Positions 29,736 through 38,744 of a stretch of 64,000 nucleotides of DNA are shown here, in pieces. A program made the translations under genes and the position numbers. The notes under the pieces were generated by a model, which worked only from the letters and a program-made list of their open reading frames with translations, was not told the origin of the DNA and did no database searches. Numbering within the stretch: the first letter of the stretch is position 1; the number at the start of each line of letters is the position of its first letter. This stretch comes from Candidatus Zhuqueibacterota bacterium (lineage in GTDB: Bacteria; Zhuqueibacterota; Zhuqueibacteria; Residuimicrobiales; Krinioviventaceae), in NCBI GenBank assembly GCA_016929295.1, contig JAFGJB010000061.1:1-64000 (forward strand), read 5' to 3'.

Positions 29736-32700
29736 TTGAATCCTCTGCCGAGATTTACGCTGCTCATGCTCGCTTTCCTGCTGCCATTGTGCCCTGTACT
29801 GGCAGACATCACCATCCATGAAACCACCATCACTATCCCGACATACGGCGTTGACGCACCGGATCCCAATCCACGATTTTACAGCGGCCGAGTCTATCAG
29901 GGCGCACAAGGCCGAATATACCCCTATCCCATGTCAGACGTGCTAACCAATCAGCTGGTGCAAAAGGAATACAAAGCTGTCTATCTTGAAAATGAGTTCA
30001 TTAAAATCTGCGTCTTGCCGCAAATTGGCGGCCGCATCTTTGAAGCCATTGACAAAACGAACGGCTATCACTTTTTTTATAAACAGAGCGTCATCAAACC
30101 CTCTCTGATCGGCATGCTGGGCGCCTGGATTTCCGGCGGCGTCGAGTGGAATTTTCCGCACCACCATCGCGCCAACACATTTATGCCAATGGACTATGCG
30201 CTCAAAGAAAACCAGGACGGCAGCGTCACGTTGTGGCTGACGGAGATCGAGCAACGTCACAGAATGAAAATGCTGATCGGATTGACCATCTGGCCGCAGT
30301 GCAGCGTGCTGCAGGCAGAGCTGAGATTCTTCAACCGCACACCTTTTGTCCATTCCTTTCTCTATTTTGCCAATCCGGCGGTGCATGTGGATTCTACCTA
30401 TCAGGTCATTTTTCCTCCGGAAGTGGAATATGTCACCCAGCACGCCAAACGGGAATTTGCACGATGGCCGATTGCGGACGGTCGTTATGGCGGTTATGAT
30501 TACGCAAATGTCGATATCAGCTGGTGGCAAAATCTGCCCAAGCCGGTGTCATTCTTTGCCTGGGACCATTCGTCCGATTATTTTGCCGGCTATGACCATG
30601 GCGCGGACGCCGGCGTCGCTTATGTCGCTGATATCCATATCGCCCCCGGCAAAAAGTTTTTCACTTTCGGATGCGGCGATGAAGGGCGCATGTGGGACAA
30701 GATGCTCACGGACTCGGACGGCCCCTATCTGGAGCTGATGGCCGGCGCTTATTCGGATAATCAGCCTGACTATAGCTGGATTCAGCCCTGTGAAACCAAA
30801 ATCGTCAAACAGACCTGGTTTCCGATACGCGATCTTGGCGGCATGAGCTATGCGAACGTCAACGGCGCCCTCCATCTGCGCGTGCAAAATCACCACGCCA
30901 AACTCAACATCATCACGACAGCCGAACAGAAAGCCGCGCAGCTAACTCTGGCTGTAAATGAAAAAACAGTGTGGCAAGAGACAATCGATATCGGGCCGGA
31001 CAAGCCATTTCAAACCGACATACGGCTGGCGGCTGATGTGCGCGAAGAGGATATCGTCGTTGCCGTAAAAACGGCGGCGGGAGTTGAGCTGCTCTCCTTT
31101 CGACCGCGAGCAAAGGCGGGTGAAACGATGCCGGCGGCCGTCGAGCCGCCGGACCAGCCGCAACAATACAAGACGACCGAAGAGTTGTACCTCGCGGGCT
31201 TGCGTCTCGACGAGCTCTATAATCCGCAAATCGATCCCTATCCTTACTATTTAGAAGCCTTGAAACGCGACGCCGATGACAGTCGTACCAACGTTCAACT
31301 TGGCATCCTTTACTGCAAAAGGGCGATGTGGGCGGAAGCAGAAATACATTTACAGCGGGCTGTGCAGAGACTGACACACAATTATACGCGGCCCAGGGAC
31401 GGGGAAGCGCACTATTACCTCGCTCTAGCGCAACGAGCTCTGGGCCATGCGGAAAAAGCATACGATTCCTATTATCGGGCGGCCTGGAATTTCGCCTGGC
31501 GCGCGGCAGCGTTCTATTCCCTGGCGGAACTGGACTGTTTGAGTGGAAATTACCGGCGCGCCCTGCAACATGTCGATGAGGCGCTCATTGTCAATAGCCA
31601 CAATGTAAAAGCGTTGAACCTGAAATGCGCCATTCTGCGTCACCTGGGCGAAATGCAAACAGCCCGACAGGTCAATGATCTTGTCCATTGCGTCGATCCG
31701 CTCGATTACTGGGCGTTGAATGAACGCGTGGAAATCGAGAACGGTGTGAAACAAGATTCCGCCGCGCACAGGGCGGAAATGAACCTCATCAAACATCTGG
31801 ATGATGTTCAGCTCTATCTCGAACTGGCAACCGACTATGGCAACGCCGGCTTTTACAATGACGCGTTCAAGGTTCTCAAGCGCCTGCCGGAATTGGCTCA
31901 CCCGCTGATCTCCTACTATCTGGCTTTTTATGCCCACAGGATGGATGACGAAGCCATTGCCGCCTATTTTCTCGTCAATGGCAGCACGCTGCCGCACGAT
32001 TATTGTTTCCCGTTCCGACTCGAGACGATTGATGTGCTCAATTATGCCATTGAGCAGCAACCACAGGACGCAAATGCATTTTATTATCTCGGCAATTTGC
32101 TGTTCGACTTGCAGCCGGAACGCGCCATCCAGCTGTGGCAGCGAGCAGTCGATCTTGACCCGCAATTTTCACTCGCTTATCGCAATCTTGGCGTCGGATA
32201 CTCGCAATTCAAAAATGATGTTGCGACGGCGATCACTTTTTACGAGGCGGCGTTGTCGCATAACGATAAAGATGCCCGCCTGTTTTATGAGCTGGACGTG
32301 CTCTACGAGGCCGCGCGTAAGGATTTGCACCAGCGCCTTGATCTTTTACAACAGCATGAAAAAATTGTCATAAAGCGCGATGACGCCCTGTCGCGACTCA
32401 CAGAATTATATGTCCTGACCGGCGATTATGATGCAGCCATAGATATTCTGACCAATCATCACTTCAACGTATGGGAAGGCGGCGGCGATATCCACAATGT
32501 TTTTGTGGATGCTCATCTGCTGCGCGGATTGACCTTTTTGCGCTGCGAGGACTATGAAAAAGCGCAGGCCGATTTTCAAACCGCGACCCTTTTTCCGGAC
32601 AACCTGGAGGTTGGTCGGCCGATCTATGACATGAACGCTCTCAGAAACCACTATTTCATCGGGCATGTTCTCGAGTTGCAGGGGATTCAGCAATCACAGG

Positions 32701-33053
32701 AGCATTTTGAGCTGGCATCCCGCATGGATGCACGAGATCAGTTTCTGTTTTACAAGGGCAAGGCTCTGCTCGAGCTCTCCCAGGACGACAAGGCCACGGC
32801 TCTGTTTGATCGAATGATCAAACAGGGACAAGAACAGCTCTCATCAGACCAAGAGATCGATTTTTTTGCCAAATTTGGCGAGAAAGCAAGGCAGAACAGC
32901 AGACGCGCGCACGCGCACTACCTCATCGCGTTGGGTCATTATGGCAAAGGTGATGTCGATCGTGCCCGCGAAGAACTGCAAAAAGCGCAGTCACTGGACA
33001 TCAACAATGTCTGGATCAACTATTATCTGGAGATGATCGATAAAAGCAGGTGA
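29736..33053 (+). CDS. Secreted DUF5107-family protein with C-terminal TPR repeats, TTG start
   Basis: 1105 aa; GAAAGGAG Shine-Dalgarno 7 bp before TTG; DUF5107-like VYLENEFIKICVLPQIGGRIFEAIDKTNGYHFFYKQ...GVEWNFPHHHR; many TPR motifs (ANAFYYLGNLLFDLQPERAIQLWQRAVDLDPQFSLAYRNLGVGY). Confidence 0.85.
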   Translation: MNPLPRFTLLMLAFLLPLCPVLADITIHETTITIPTYGVDAPDPNPRFYSGRVYQGAQGRIYPYPMSDVLTNQLVQKEYKAVYLENEFIKICVLPQIGGRIFEAIDKTNGYHFFYKQSVIKPSLIGMLGAWISGGVEWNFPHHHRANTFMPMDYALKENQDGSVTLWLTEIEQRHRMKMLIGLTIWPQCSVLQAELRFFNRTPFVHSFLYFANPAVHVDSTYQVIFPPEVEYVTQHAKREFARWPIADGRYGGYDYANVDISWWQNLPKPVSFFAWDHSSDYFAGYDHGADAGVAYVADIHIAPGKKFFTFGCGDEGRMWDKMLTDSDGPYLELMAGAYSDNQPDYSWIQPCETKIVKQTWFPIRDLGGMSYANVNGALHLRVQNHHAKLNIITTAEQKAAQLTLAVNEKTVWQETIDIGPDKPFQTDIRLAADVREEDIVVAVKTAAGVELLSFRPRAKAGETMPAAVEPPDQPQQYKTTEELYLAGLRLDELYNPQIDPYPYYLEALKRDADDSRTNVQLGILYCKRAMWAEAEIHLQRAVQRLTHNYTRPRDGEAHYYLALAQRALGHAEKAYDSYYRAAWNFAWRAAAFYSLAELDCLSGNYRRALQHVDEALIVNSHNVKALNLKCAILRHLGEMQTARQVNDLVHCVDPLDYWALNERVEIENGVKQDSAAHRAEMNLIKHLDDVQLYLELATDYGNAGFYNDAFKVLKRLPELAHPLISYYLAFYAHRMDDEAIAAYFLVNGSTLPHDYCFPFRLETIDVLNYAIEQQPQDANAFYYLGNLLFDLQPERAIQLWQRAVDLDPQFSLAYRNLGVGYSQFKNDVATAITFYEAALSHNDKDARLFYELDVLYEAARKDLHQRLDLLQQHEKIVIKRDDALSRLTELYVLTGDYDAAIDILTNHHFNVWEGGGDIHNVFVDAHLLRGLTFLRCEDYEKAQADFQTATLFPDNLEVGRPIYDMNALRNHYFIGHVLELQGIQQSQEHFELASRMDARDQFLFYKGKALLELSQDDKATALFDRMIKQGQEQLSSDQEIDFFAKFGEKARQNSRRAHAHYLIALGHYGKGDVDRAREELQKAQSLDINNVWINYYLEMIDKSR

Positions 33054-33087
33054 GCCTAAATCGGCTAGGATTATTACAGGAGCAGAG

Positions 33088-34374
33088 ATGAATTTGAGAA
33101 GAAGAGATTTTATCAAAACCACAGCGGCATCGGCATTCACAGCCCCTCTCATCCTGAATGCACAGAAAGCAAAAATGATCAAGACCGCCGTCATTGGCGC
33201 CGGCTGGTGGGGCATGAACATTGCGCAGGCGGCGCTCGCCTCAGGGCAGTGCAAAATCGCCGCGCTGTGCGATGTCGATGACAGTCAGTTGTCAAGCGCC
33301 CGTGAAAAACTACGGCCGCTGACGAGCGTTGAACCCAAGTGGTACAAGGACTATCGCGAGCTTTTGCAGGACGAAAAACCGGAGATCGTCATCGTGGCGA
33401 CGCCGGACCACTGGCATGCATTACCGACGATCGCGGCGATCGAAGCGGGAGCGGACGTCTATGTCGAAAAACCCATTTGCCACACCATTAATGAAGGTCG
33501 TGCCATGGTCAAGGCTGCCCGGGATCACGAACGCATCGTCCAGGTCGGCCTGCATCGGCGGACATCGCCGCACAACATGTCAGCGATCAATTTCCTCAAA
33601 CAGGGCGGCGCCGGCAAGATCGGCATGATACGATCCTTTGTCCACTCTGACGGCGGCCGCGGACGCCCGACTCCAGACTCTGACATTCCCCCGGGACTCG
33701 ACTGGGATTTCTGGTGCGGTCCAGCCCCCTATCGACCCTATAACGCCAAGATGCATCCGCGCGGATTTCGCGCCTTTTTGGATTATGCCAATGGTCAGCT
33801 GGGCGACTGGGGCATTCACTGGCTGGATCACATACTCTGGTGGAGCGAGGAAAAGTATCCCCGAACGGTGCATTCCATCGGCGCTCGCCACATTCTGCAG
33901 GACAATACCGATGCCCCGGACACGCAGGTCGTCCATTATCAATTCGAGGAATTCATCGCCACATGGGAAAATCGCCGTTACGGCGGCAACGATGCGGAAA
34001 AGCACGAGCTCGGCATCTATTTTTATGGCACATTGGGGACTGTGCACATCGGCTGGCATGACGGCTGGACATTCTATCCGGTGGGTCGAAATGCAGAGAT
34101 ATTACATGAGCTGCCGCAGCTTCATGAACCCGATCAGCAGAACATCCCCGAATTATGGAGCAATTTCCTCGCCTGCATCGAGACGCGTGAAAAACCGGTC
34201 TGCGATATCGAAATTGCCCAGCGCTCGACCAACATGAGCCTGCTCGGCGTGCTCTCCGCCAAAGTCGGCCGCAGCATCCAGTGGGATGGAGAAAAAGAGA
34301 TCATCGCCGACGATCCTGAAGCCAATCACTATCTGCAGCGCGACTATCGCGCGCCATGGATTTATCCGCGATGA
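33088..34374 (+). CDS. Tat-exported Gfo/Idh/MocA family oxidoreductase
   Basis: MNLRRRDFIKTTAASAFTAPLIL Tat signal; TAVIGAGWWGMNIAQAALASGQCKIAALCDVD; GADVYVEKPICHTINEGRAMVKAA. Confidence 0.92.
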   Translation: MNLRRRDFIKTTAASAFTAPLILNAQKAKMIKTAVIGAGWWGMNIAQAALASGQCKIAALCDVDDSQLSSAREKLRPLTSVEPKWYKDYRELLQDEKPEIVIVATPDHWHALPTIAAIEAGADVYVEKPICHTINEGRAMVKAARDHERIVQVGLHRRTSPHNMSAINFLKQGGAGKIGMIRSFVHSDGGRGRPTPDSDIPPGLDWDFWCGPAPYRPYNAKMHPRGFRAFLDYANGQLGDWGIHWLDHILWWSEEKYPRTVHSIGARHILQDNTDAPDTQVVHYQFEEFIATWENRRYGGNDAEKHELGIYFYGTLGTVHIGWHDGWTFYPVGRNAEILHELPQLHEPDQQNIPELWSNFLACIETREKPVCDIEIAQRSTNMSLLGVLSAKVGRSIQWDGEKEIIADDPEANHYLQRDYRAPWIYPR

Positions 34375-34627
34375 CTGAACATCTCCGCGACGCTGAATCG
34401 GCCCGCTGTGAAGAAAATCTCGCTAGCGGAACAGCCATTTCACAAGAAGCGCTTGATTCCATTGGCGAAATTTATTAGATTGCCTGAACGTCAAGCGAAA
34501 AATACGGTCAATTTTGCATTTTTTTTGAATAATCCCTCCTACTCGATTGTTCGATATCTTACAGTAGTCTGACTACTACAAATTGACGTTTCTAAAGAAA
34601 ATACCACTAAATATAGACTTTTTTTAC

Positions 34628-34656
34628 TTGACAAAAGCTTTTCTATTCAATATATT
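34628..34656 (+). promoter_or_regulatory. Sigma70-like promoter upstream of nrdJ
   Basis: TTGACA-17 bp-TATATT. Confidence 0.6.
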
Positions 34657-34791
34657 GATTCGGGAATGGTCGGAGCGGTGAAGCACAAAAATTGACTGCA
34701 GTGTCCAGTCACATACACACAAAAATCCTCTAGCCTGGCAGCTTTGTTATGTGTCATAATCAGTGGAAAAAAACTCACTTATGGGGTGAAT

Positions 34792-37572
34792 ATGGGAAAA
34801 GCGTCTGAATTGCAGTTTGAATTCGAAGATTTCGATACCACGACCGAGCAAATTACGCGTACAGCAGAGCCAACGAACGGAAATCAGCACAAGCTGCAAA
34901 TCCGCCGTTTTTTCACAAAACCTGATAAACATCCTTATGATGAAATTCAATGGGAATTTCGCACAGCTTCTATCATCAACGATAAAGGTGAAGTGCTTTT
35001 TGAACGAGAACTTGTTGAGACGCCACAAAGCTGGTCGCAGACGGCCGTCAATATCGTTGCATCGAAATATTTTCATACCTACCGAGATCGACATGAGCAT
35101 GAGACGAGCGTCAAAGAGCTCATCGATCGAGTCGTTCGCACCTTGAAAGCCTGGGGGCGCAAAGACGGCTATTTTGCCGGCGAACAGGACGCCGAAACAT
35201 ATGAAGCCGAGCTCACCCATTTGCTGGTGCATCAAAAGGCGGCGTTTAACAGTCCGGTGTGGTTTAACATGGGCTGTGAAGAAAAGCCGCAATGCTCCGC
35301 CTGTTTCATCAATTCTGTCAAAGACGAGATGGAGTCGATTCTCAATCTGGCCAAAACAGAGGGATTATTGTTCAAATGGGGATCCGGCACCGGCACCAAT
35401 CTCTCGCCACTCCGTTCCTCAAGAGAGCTGTTGTCCACCGGCGGTTTGGCATCCGGCCCGGTCTCTTTCATGCGCGGATACGATGCCTTTGCCGGCGTCA
35501 TAAAGTCGGGTGGAAAGACACGACGCGCGGCTAAAATGGTGATTCTCGACATCGACCACCCGGACATTGTGGAATTCATCAATTGCAAAGTCATCGAAGA
35601 AAAAAAGGCGTGGGCGCTGATTGACGCCGGCTATGACGGCTCATTTGGCGGCGATGCCTACTCGTCAGTATTTTTTCAAAACTCGAACAATAGCGTTCGC
35701 GTCTCCGATGAGTTCATGATGTCGGTGCAGGAAGATCGTGAATGGTGCACCAGAGCGGTCACCACAGGCGAGGTCATTGACCGACACCGTTCGCGAGATC
35801 TCATGAATATGATCAGCGAAGCGGCTTACATTTGCGGTGATCCGGGCATTCAGTTTCACACAACCATCAATGACTGGCACACCTGTCCCAATTCGGCGCC
35901 AATCAATGCCTCCAATCCCTGCAGCGAGTATATGTTCATCGATGACTCTGCCTGCAATCTGGCGTCGTTGAACCTGATCAAGTTCATCGGTGCGGATGGC
36001 GCCTTTGACATCGAAGCTTTCCGTCGTGCTGTCCACATCCTCATCGTCTCGCAAGAAATTATTGTCGGCAATTCCAGCTACCCGAATGACAAAATCACCA
36101 ATAACAGCCATCTTTTCCGTCCGCTTGGCCTGGGTTACGCCAATCTGGGCGCACTGCTCATGTACTTTGGTCTGCCATACGACAGCCCCCAGGGACGCGC
36201 CCTTGCTGCCACACTCACGGCCCTGATGACCGGACAAGCCTACCTCTCCTCAGCCATTCTGGCGAGCGCTGTTCATCCCTTTCAGGAATTTGAAAAGAAC
36301 CGCGACGCCATGTTGGCTGTCATGAAAAAGCATCAGAACGCGTTGCAGGTGATCGACAAGCAATATATCGCCGCTGAGCTTTTTGATGCGGCGCAGGAGG
36401 TGTGGAACGATGCTGTCGAATTGGGCGAAAACTATGGTTATCGCAATGCACAGGTGACCGTTCTGGCGCCGACCGGGACCATCGGTTTCATGATGGATTG
36501 TGATACAACCGGTATCGAACCGGATCTGGCGCTGGTGAAATTTAAAAATATGGTCGGCGGCGGCTTTATGAAACTGGTCAACGGCACGGTCGAACCAGCC
36601 CTGGCGCGTCTCGGCTATTCTGCAGAGGAAAGGCAAGCAATCCTCGATTATATCAATCAATTTGATACGATCGAGGGGGCGCCTCATATCAAGGAATCTG
36701 ATCTCGCCGTCTTTGACTGCGCCTTTCGGCCGCGAAATGGATCGCGCTGCATTCATCACATGGGACATGTCAGAATGATGGGCGCCGTGCAGCCATTTCT
36801 GTCCGGCGCTATATCCAAAACCGTCAACATGCCGACCGAAGTGACGCCGGATGATATAGCTGACACCTACATGCAAGCCTGGGAATTGGGCCTCAAGTCC
36901 ATTGCCATTTACCGCGACGGCTCGAAACGAACACAGCCGCTGTCCACCGGCAAATCGAATGTCCGCAAGGATGAACTGGATGCCTTGTTCGGCGAGAACA
37001 CCACGCCGCAGGGATCACGCGGCATTCGTCGCCGACTGCCTGATGAGCGCTCGGCGACGACGCACAAGTTCGAAATCGGCGGCCATGAGGGATATATCAC
37101 GGTTGGCGAGTACGAGGATCATACACCGGGAGAGATATTTGTGACCATGGCGAAAGAGGGCTCTGTCGTATCCGGTCTCATGGATTGCTTTGCGACGTCG
37201 ATCTCCATAGGCCTGCAGTCAGGCGTGCCTCTTGAAACGTACGTTCGCAAATTCACTCACACGCGATTCGAACCGTATGGATATACCAACAATCCCAAGA
37301 TTCGTATGGCCAAATCCATTGCCGACTATATTTTCCGCTGGCTAGAGCTGCGCTATCTGGGAATTAAAGCCGCCGATGATAAAGAGACCAAGACGACCGA
37401 GATGACCAATGTCGAAAAGCAAAATATTGCCAAACAACTGGGACAAGTCACCAAAACCACCTTTGAAGGTCAAGAAGATGCTCCTCCCTGCCCATCCTGC
37501 GGCGCGATCATGGTTCGCAGCGGAGCCTGCCACAAATGCCTGAATTGTGGTGAAACCAGTGGCTGTTCATAA
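34792..37572 (+). CDS. nrdJ: Vitamin B12-dependent (class II) ribonucleotide reductase
   Basis: MGKASELQFEFEDFD; KAAFNSPVWFNMGCEEKPQCSACFINSVKDEMESIL; PCSEYMFIDDSACNLASLNL; C-terminal zinc ribbon CPSCGAIMVRSGACHKCLNCGETSGCS. ORF track opens at 34744. Confidence 0.95.
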   Translation: MGKASELQFEFEDFDTTTEQITRTAEPTNGNQHKLQIRRFFTKPDKHPYDEIQWEFRTASIINDKGEVLFERELVETPQSWSQTAVNIVASKYFHTYRDRHEHETSVKELIDRVVRTLKAWGRKDGYFAGEQDAETYEAELTHLLVHQKAAFNSPVWFNMGCEEKPQCSACFINSVKDEMESILNLAKTEGLLFKWGSGTGTNLSPLRSSRELLSTGGLASGPVSFMRGYDAFAGVIKSGGKTRRAAKMVILDIDHPDIVEFINCKVIEEKKAWALIDAGYDGSFGGDAYSSVFFQNSNNSVRVSDEFMMSVQEDREWCTRAVTTGEVIDRHRSRDLMNMISEAAYICGDPGIQFHTTINDWHTCPNSAPINASNPCSEYMFIDDSACNLASLNLIKFIGADGAFDIEAFRRAVHILIVSQEIIVGNSSYPNDKITNNSHLFRPLGLGYANLGALLMYFGLPYDSPQGRALAATLTALMTGQAYLSSAILASAVHPFQEFEKNRDAMLAVMKKHQNALQVIDKQYIAAELFDAAQEVWNDAVELGENYGYRNAQVTVLAPTGTIGFMMDCDTTGIEPDLALVKFKNMVGGGFMKLVNGTVEPALARLGYSAEERQAILDYINQFDTIEGAPHIKESDLAVFDCAFRPRNGSRCIHHMGHVRMMGAVQPFLSGAISKTVNMPTEVTPDDIADTYMQAWELGLKSIAIYRDGSKRTQPLSTGKSNVRKDELDALFGENTTPQGSRGIRRRLPDERSATTHKFEIGGHEGYITVGEYEDHTPGEIFVTMAKEGSVVSGLMDCFATSISIGLQSGVPLETYVRKFTHTRFEPYGYTNNPKIRMAKSIADYIFRWLELRYLGIKAADDKETKTTEMTNVEKQNIAKQLGQVTKTTFEGQEDAPPCPSCGAIMVRSGACHKCLNCGETSGCS

Positions 37573-37627
37573 CCTGGATATTTTTCAAGCATCTGACACG
37601 ATGTAGCACCGCTTCAATTTTCCACAA

Positions 37628-37664
37628 AAAAAAGGCGCCCTGACACGGTCACGGCGCCTTTTTT
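37628..37664. terminator. Bidirectional intrinsic terminator between convergent nrdJ and STAS genes
   Basis: AAAAAAGGCGCC-C-TGAC-ACG-GTCA-C-GGCGCCTTTTTT. Confidence 0.88.
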
Positions 37665-37681
37665 CATGTTACGATGGCAGG

Positions 37682-38023
37682 CTAACTATTTTTCATCTGC
37701 TGCAGCGCATCATCCTTGTCCCGATAAATCTTGATGATATTGGTCAACTGGGCGATGCTGATCATTGTCTCGACGCGTTTTTGCACGCCGCAGATGGCAA
37801 AGTTGCCGCCGGCATCGCGAGCCTGGCGAAAGCCCAACAATATGGCGCCCAGCCCCGAGCTATCTGCATATTGAACATCTTCAAGATTCAGCAGGATCGT
37901 CTTGCCCTCTGCAATAAGGACGAGCAGCTGCGCTTTGAGATCAGGAGCGACGTTCGTGTCCAGGCGCTCTTCTTTTATGCGAATTATTTTTATCCCGTCA
38001 ATTTCTTCCAGAAGAAAATTCAT
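37682..38023 (-). CDS. STAS-domain anti-sigma factor antagonist (SpoIIAA-like)
   Basis: 113 aa; LNLEDVQYADSSGLGAILLGFRQARDAGGNFAICGVQKRVETMISIAQLTNIIKIYRDKDDAL. Confidence 0.9.
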   Translation of the reverse strand: MNFLLEEIDGIKIIRIKEERLDTNVAPDLKAQLLVLIAEGKTILLNLEDVQYADSSGLGAILLGFRQARDAGGNFAICGVQKRVETMISIAQLTNIIKIYRDKDDALQQMKNS

Positions 38024-38124
38024 ATGCGCTACCCTCCGATTAATCGATCAACTATGACAAATTCGCCCATTTCTACCCGCTTGCCGGATACACTCTTCTT
38101 TATCGCTGACTCGTTTTGCCATGC

Positions 38125-38499
38125 TCATTCCCACTCGTCATCACCTTCCCAGGAGGGCGCGCCATCCAGCCAGTCTTCGTCTTCCGTCTCTTCCCAGTCG
38201 TCCTCGTCCTCTTCATCCTCTTCCTCTTCATCTTCTTCATCCTCTTCCTCTTCATCTTCTTCATCCTCGTCCTGCCAATACTCCTCTTCCCAATCTTCTT
38301 CCTCTTCGTGTTCGATGACCTCGTCTTCTTCGACATCCTCCTCTTCATCCCACTCGTCATCTTCGCTCACATCATCGAGCGTCTCGGCATCCGGCTCTTC
38401 TTCTTCAAAGATGCCAAACTCATCGGCATCTTCGTCTTCGCCCGTGCCGTATTCGTCATCGGCAAAATCGTCATCATCGATGAATGGATCTTTGCTCAT
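38125..38499 (-). CDS. Hyper-acidic low-complexity protein
   Basis: 124 aa, dominated by D/E (EEDEEDEDDWEETEDED); plausible start MSKDPFIDDDDFADDEYG; lies directly upstream of the STAS gene on the same strand. Confidence 0.6.
   Translation of the reverse strand: MSKDPFIDDDDFADDEYGTGEDEDADEFGIFEEEEPDAETLDDVSEDDEWDEEEDVEEDEVIEHEEEEDWEEEYWQDEDEEDEEEEDEEDEEEEDEEDEDDWEETEDEDWLDGAPSWEGDDEWE
38212..38268. repeat. 24-bp tandem repeat (2.4 copies) inside the acidic ORF
   Basis: TTCATCCTCTTCCTCTTCATCTTC x2, then TTCATCCTC. Confidence 0.8.
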
Positions 38500-38688
38500 T
38501 TTGACCTCTATTTGATTAAACTTCCATCATTGTCTTGAAAAATGCCGCGTAAAGTATCAAATGAGATTGCAATATGCAACATTTTTTTATTTATACCACA
38601 ATATTTACAATATATTGTTTATTTTACGGAAAGATCATTTATGATTTTCTCTTTTTACATGATGACTCATTTGCCAGATTTTTTTACT

Positions 38689-38716
38689 CATGCAAAGACG
38701 CAGAGGCGAAAAGGAA
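38689..38716 (+). repeat. Isolated half-arm of the module-B repeat
   Basis: CATGCAAAGACGCAGAGGCGAAAAGGAA resembles the 5' arm of copy 2 (CGCAAAGGCGCAAAGG...GCAGAGG). Confidence 0.5.
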
Positions 38717-38744
38717 CACAATTGATACGCGATTGCCACGTTCA

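Noticed and set aside
34480-34740. Possible NrdR boxes or cobalamin riboswitch upstream of nrdJ
   Set aside because: AT-rich motifs (ACTAAATATAGA, CAATATATTG) are only weakly NrdR-like and no B12-box sequence or convincing riboswitch architecture was seen; only the TTGACA-N17-TATATT promoter is retained.
37781-38515. + strand 244-aa serine-rich ORF (SSSSSSSS...)
   Set aside because: Antisense shadow of the acidic GAA/GAT-rich ORF and the STAS gene; its low complexity is explained by the opposite strand.
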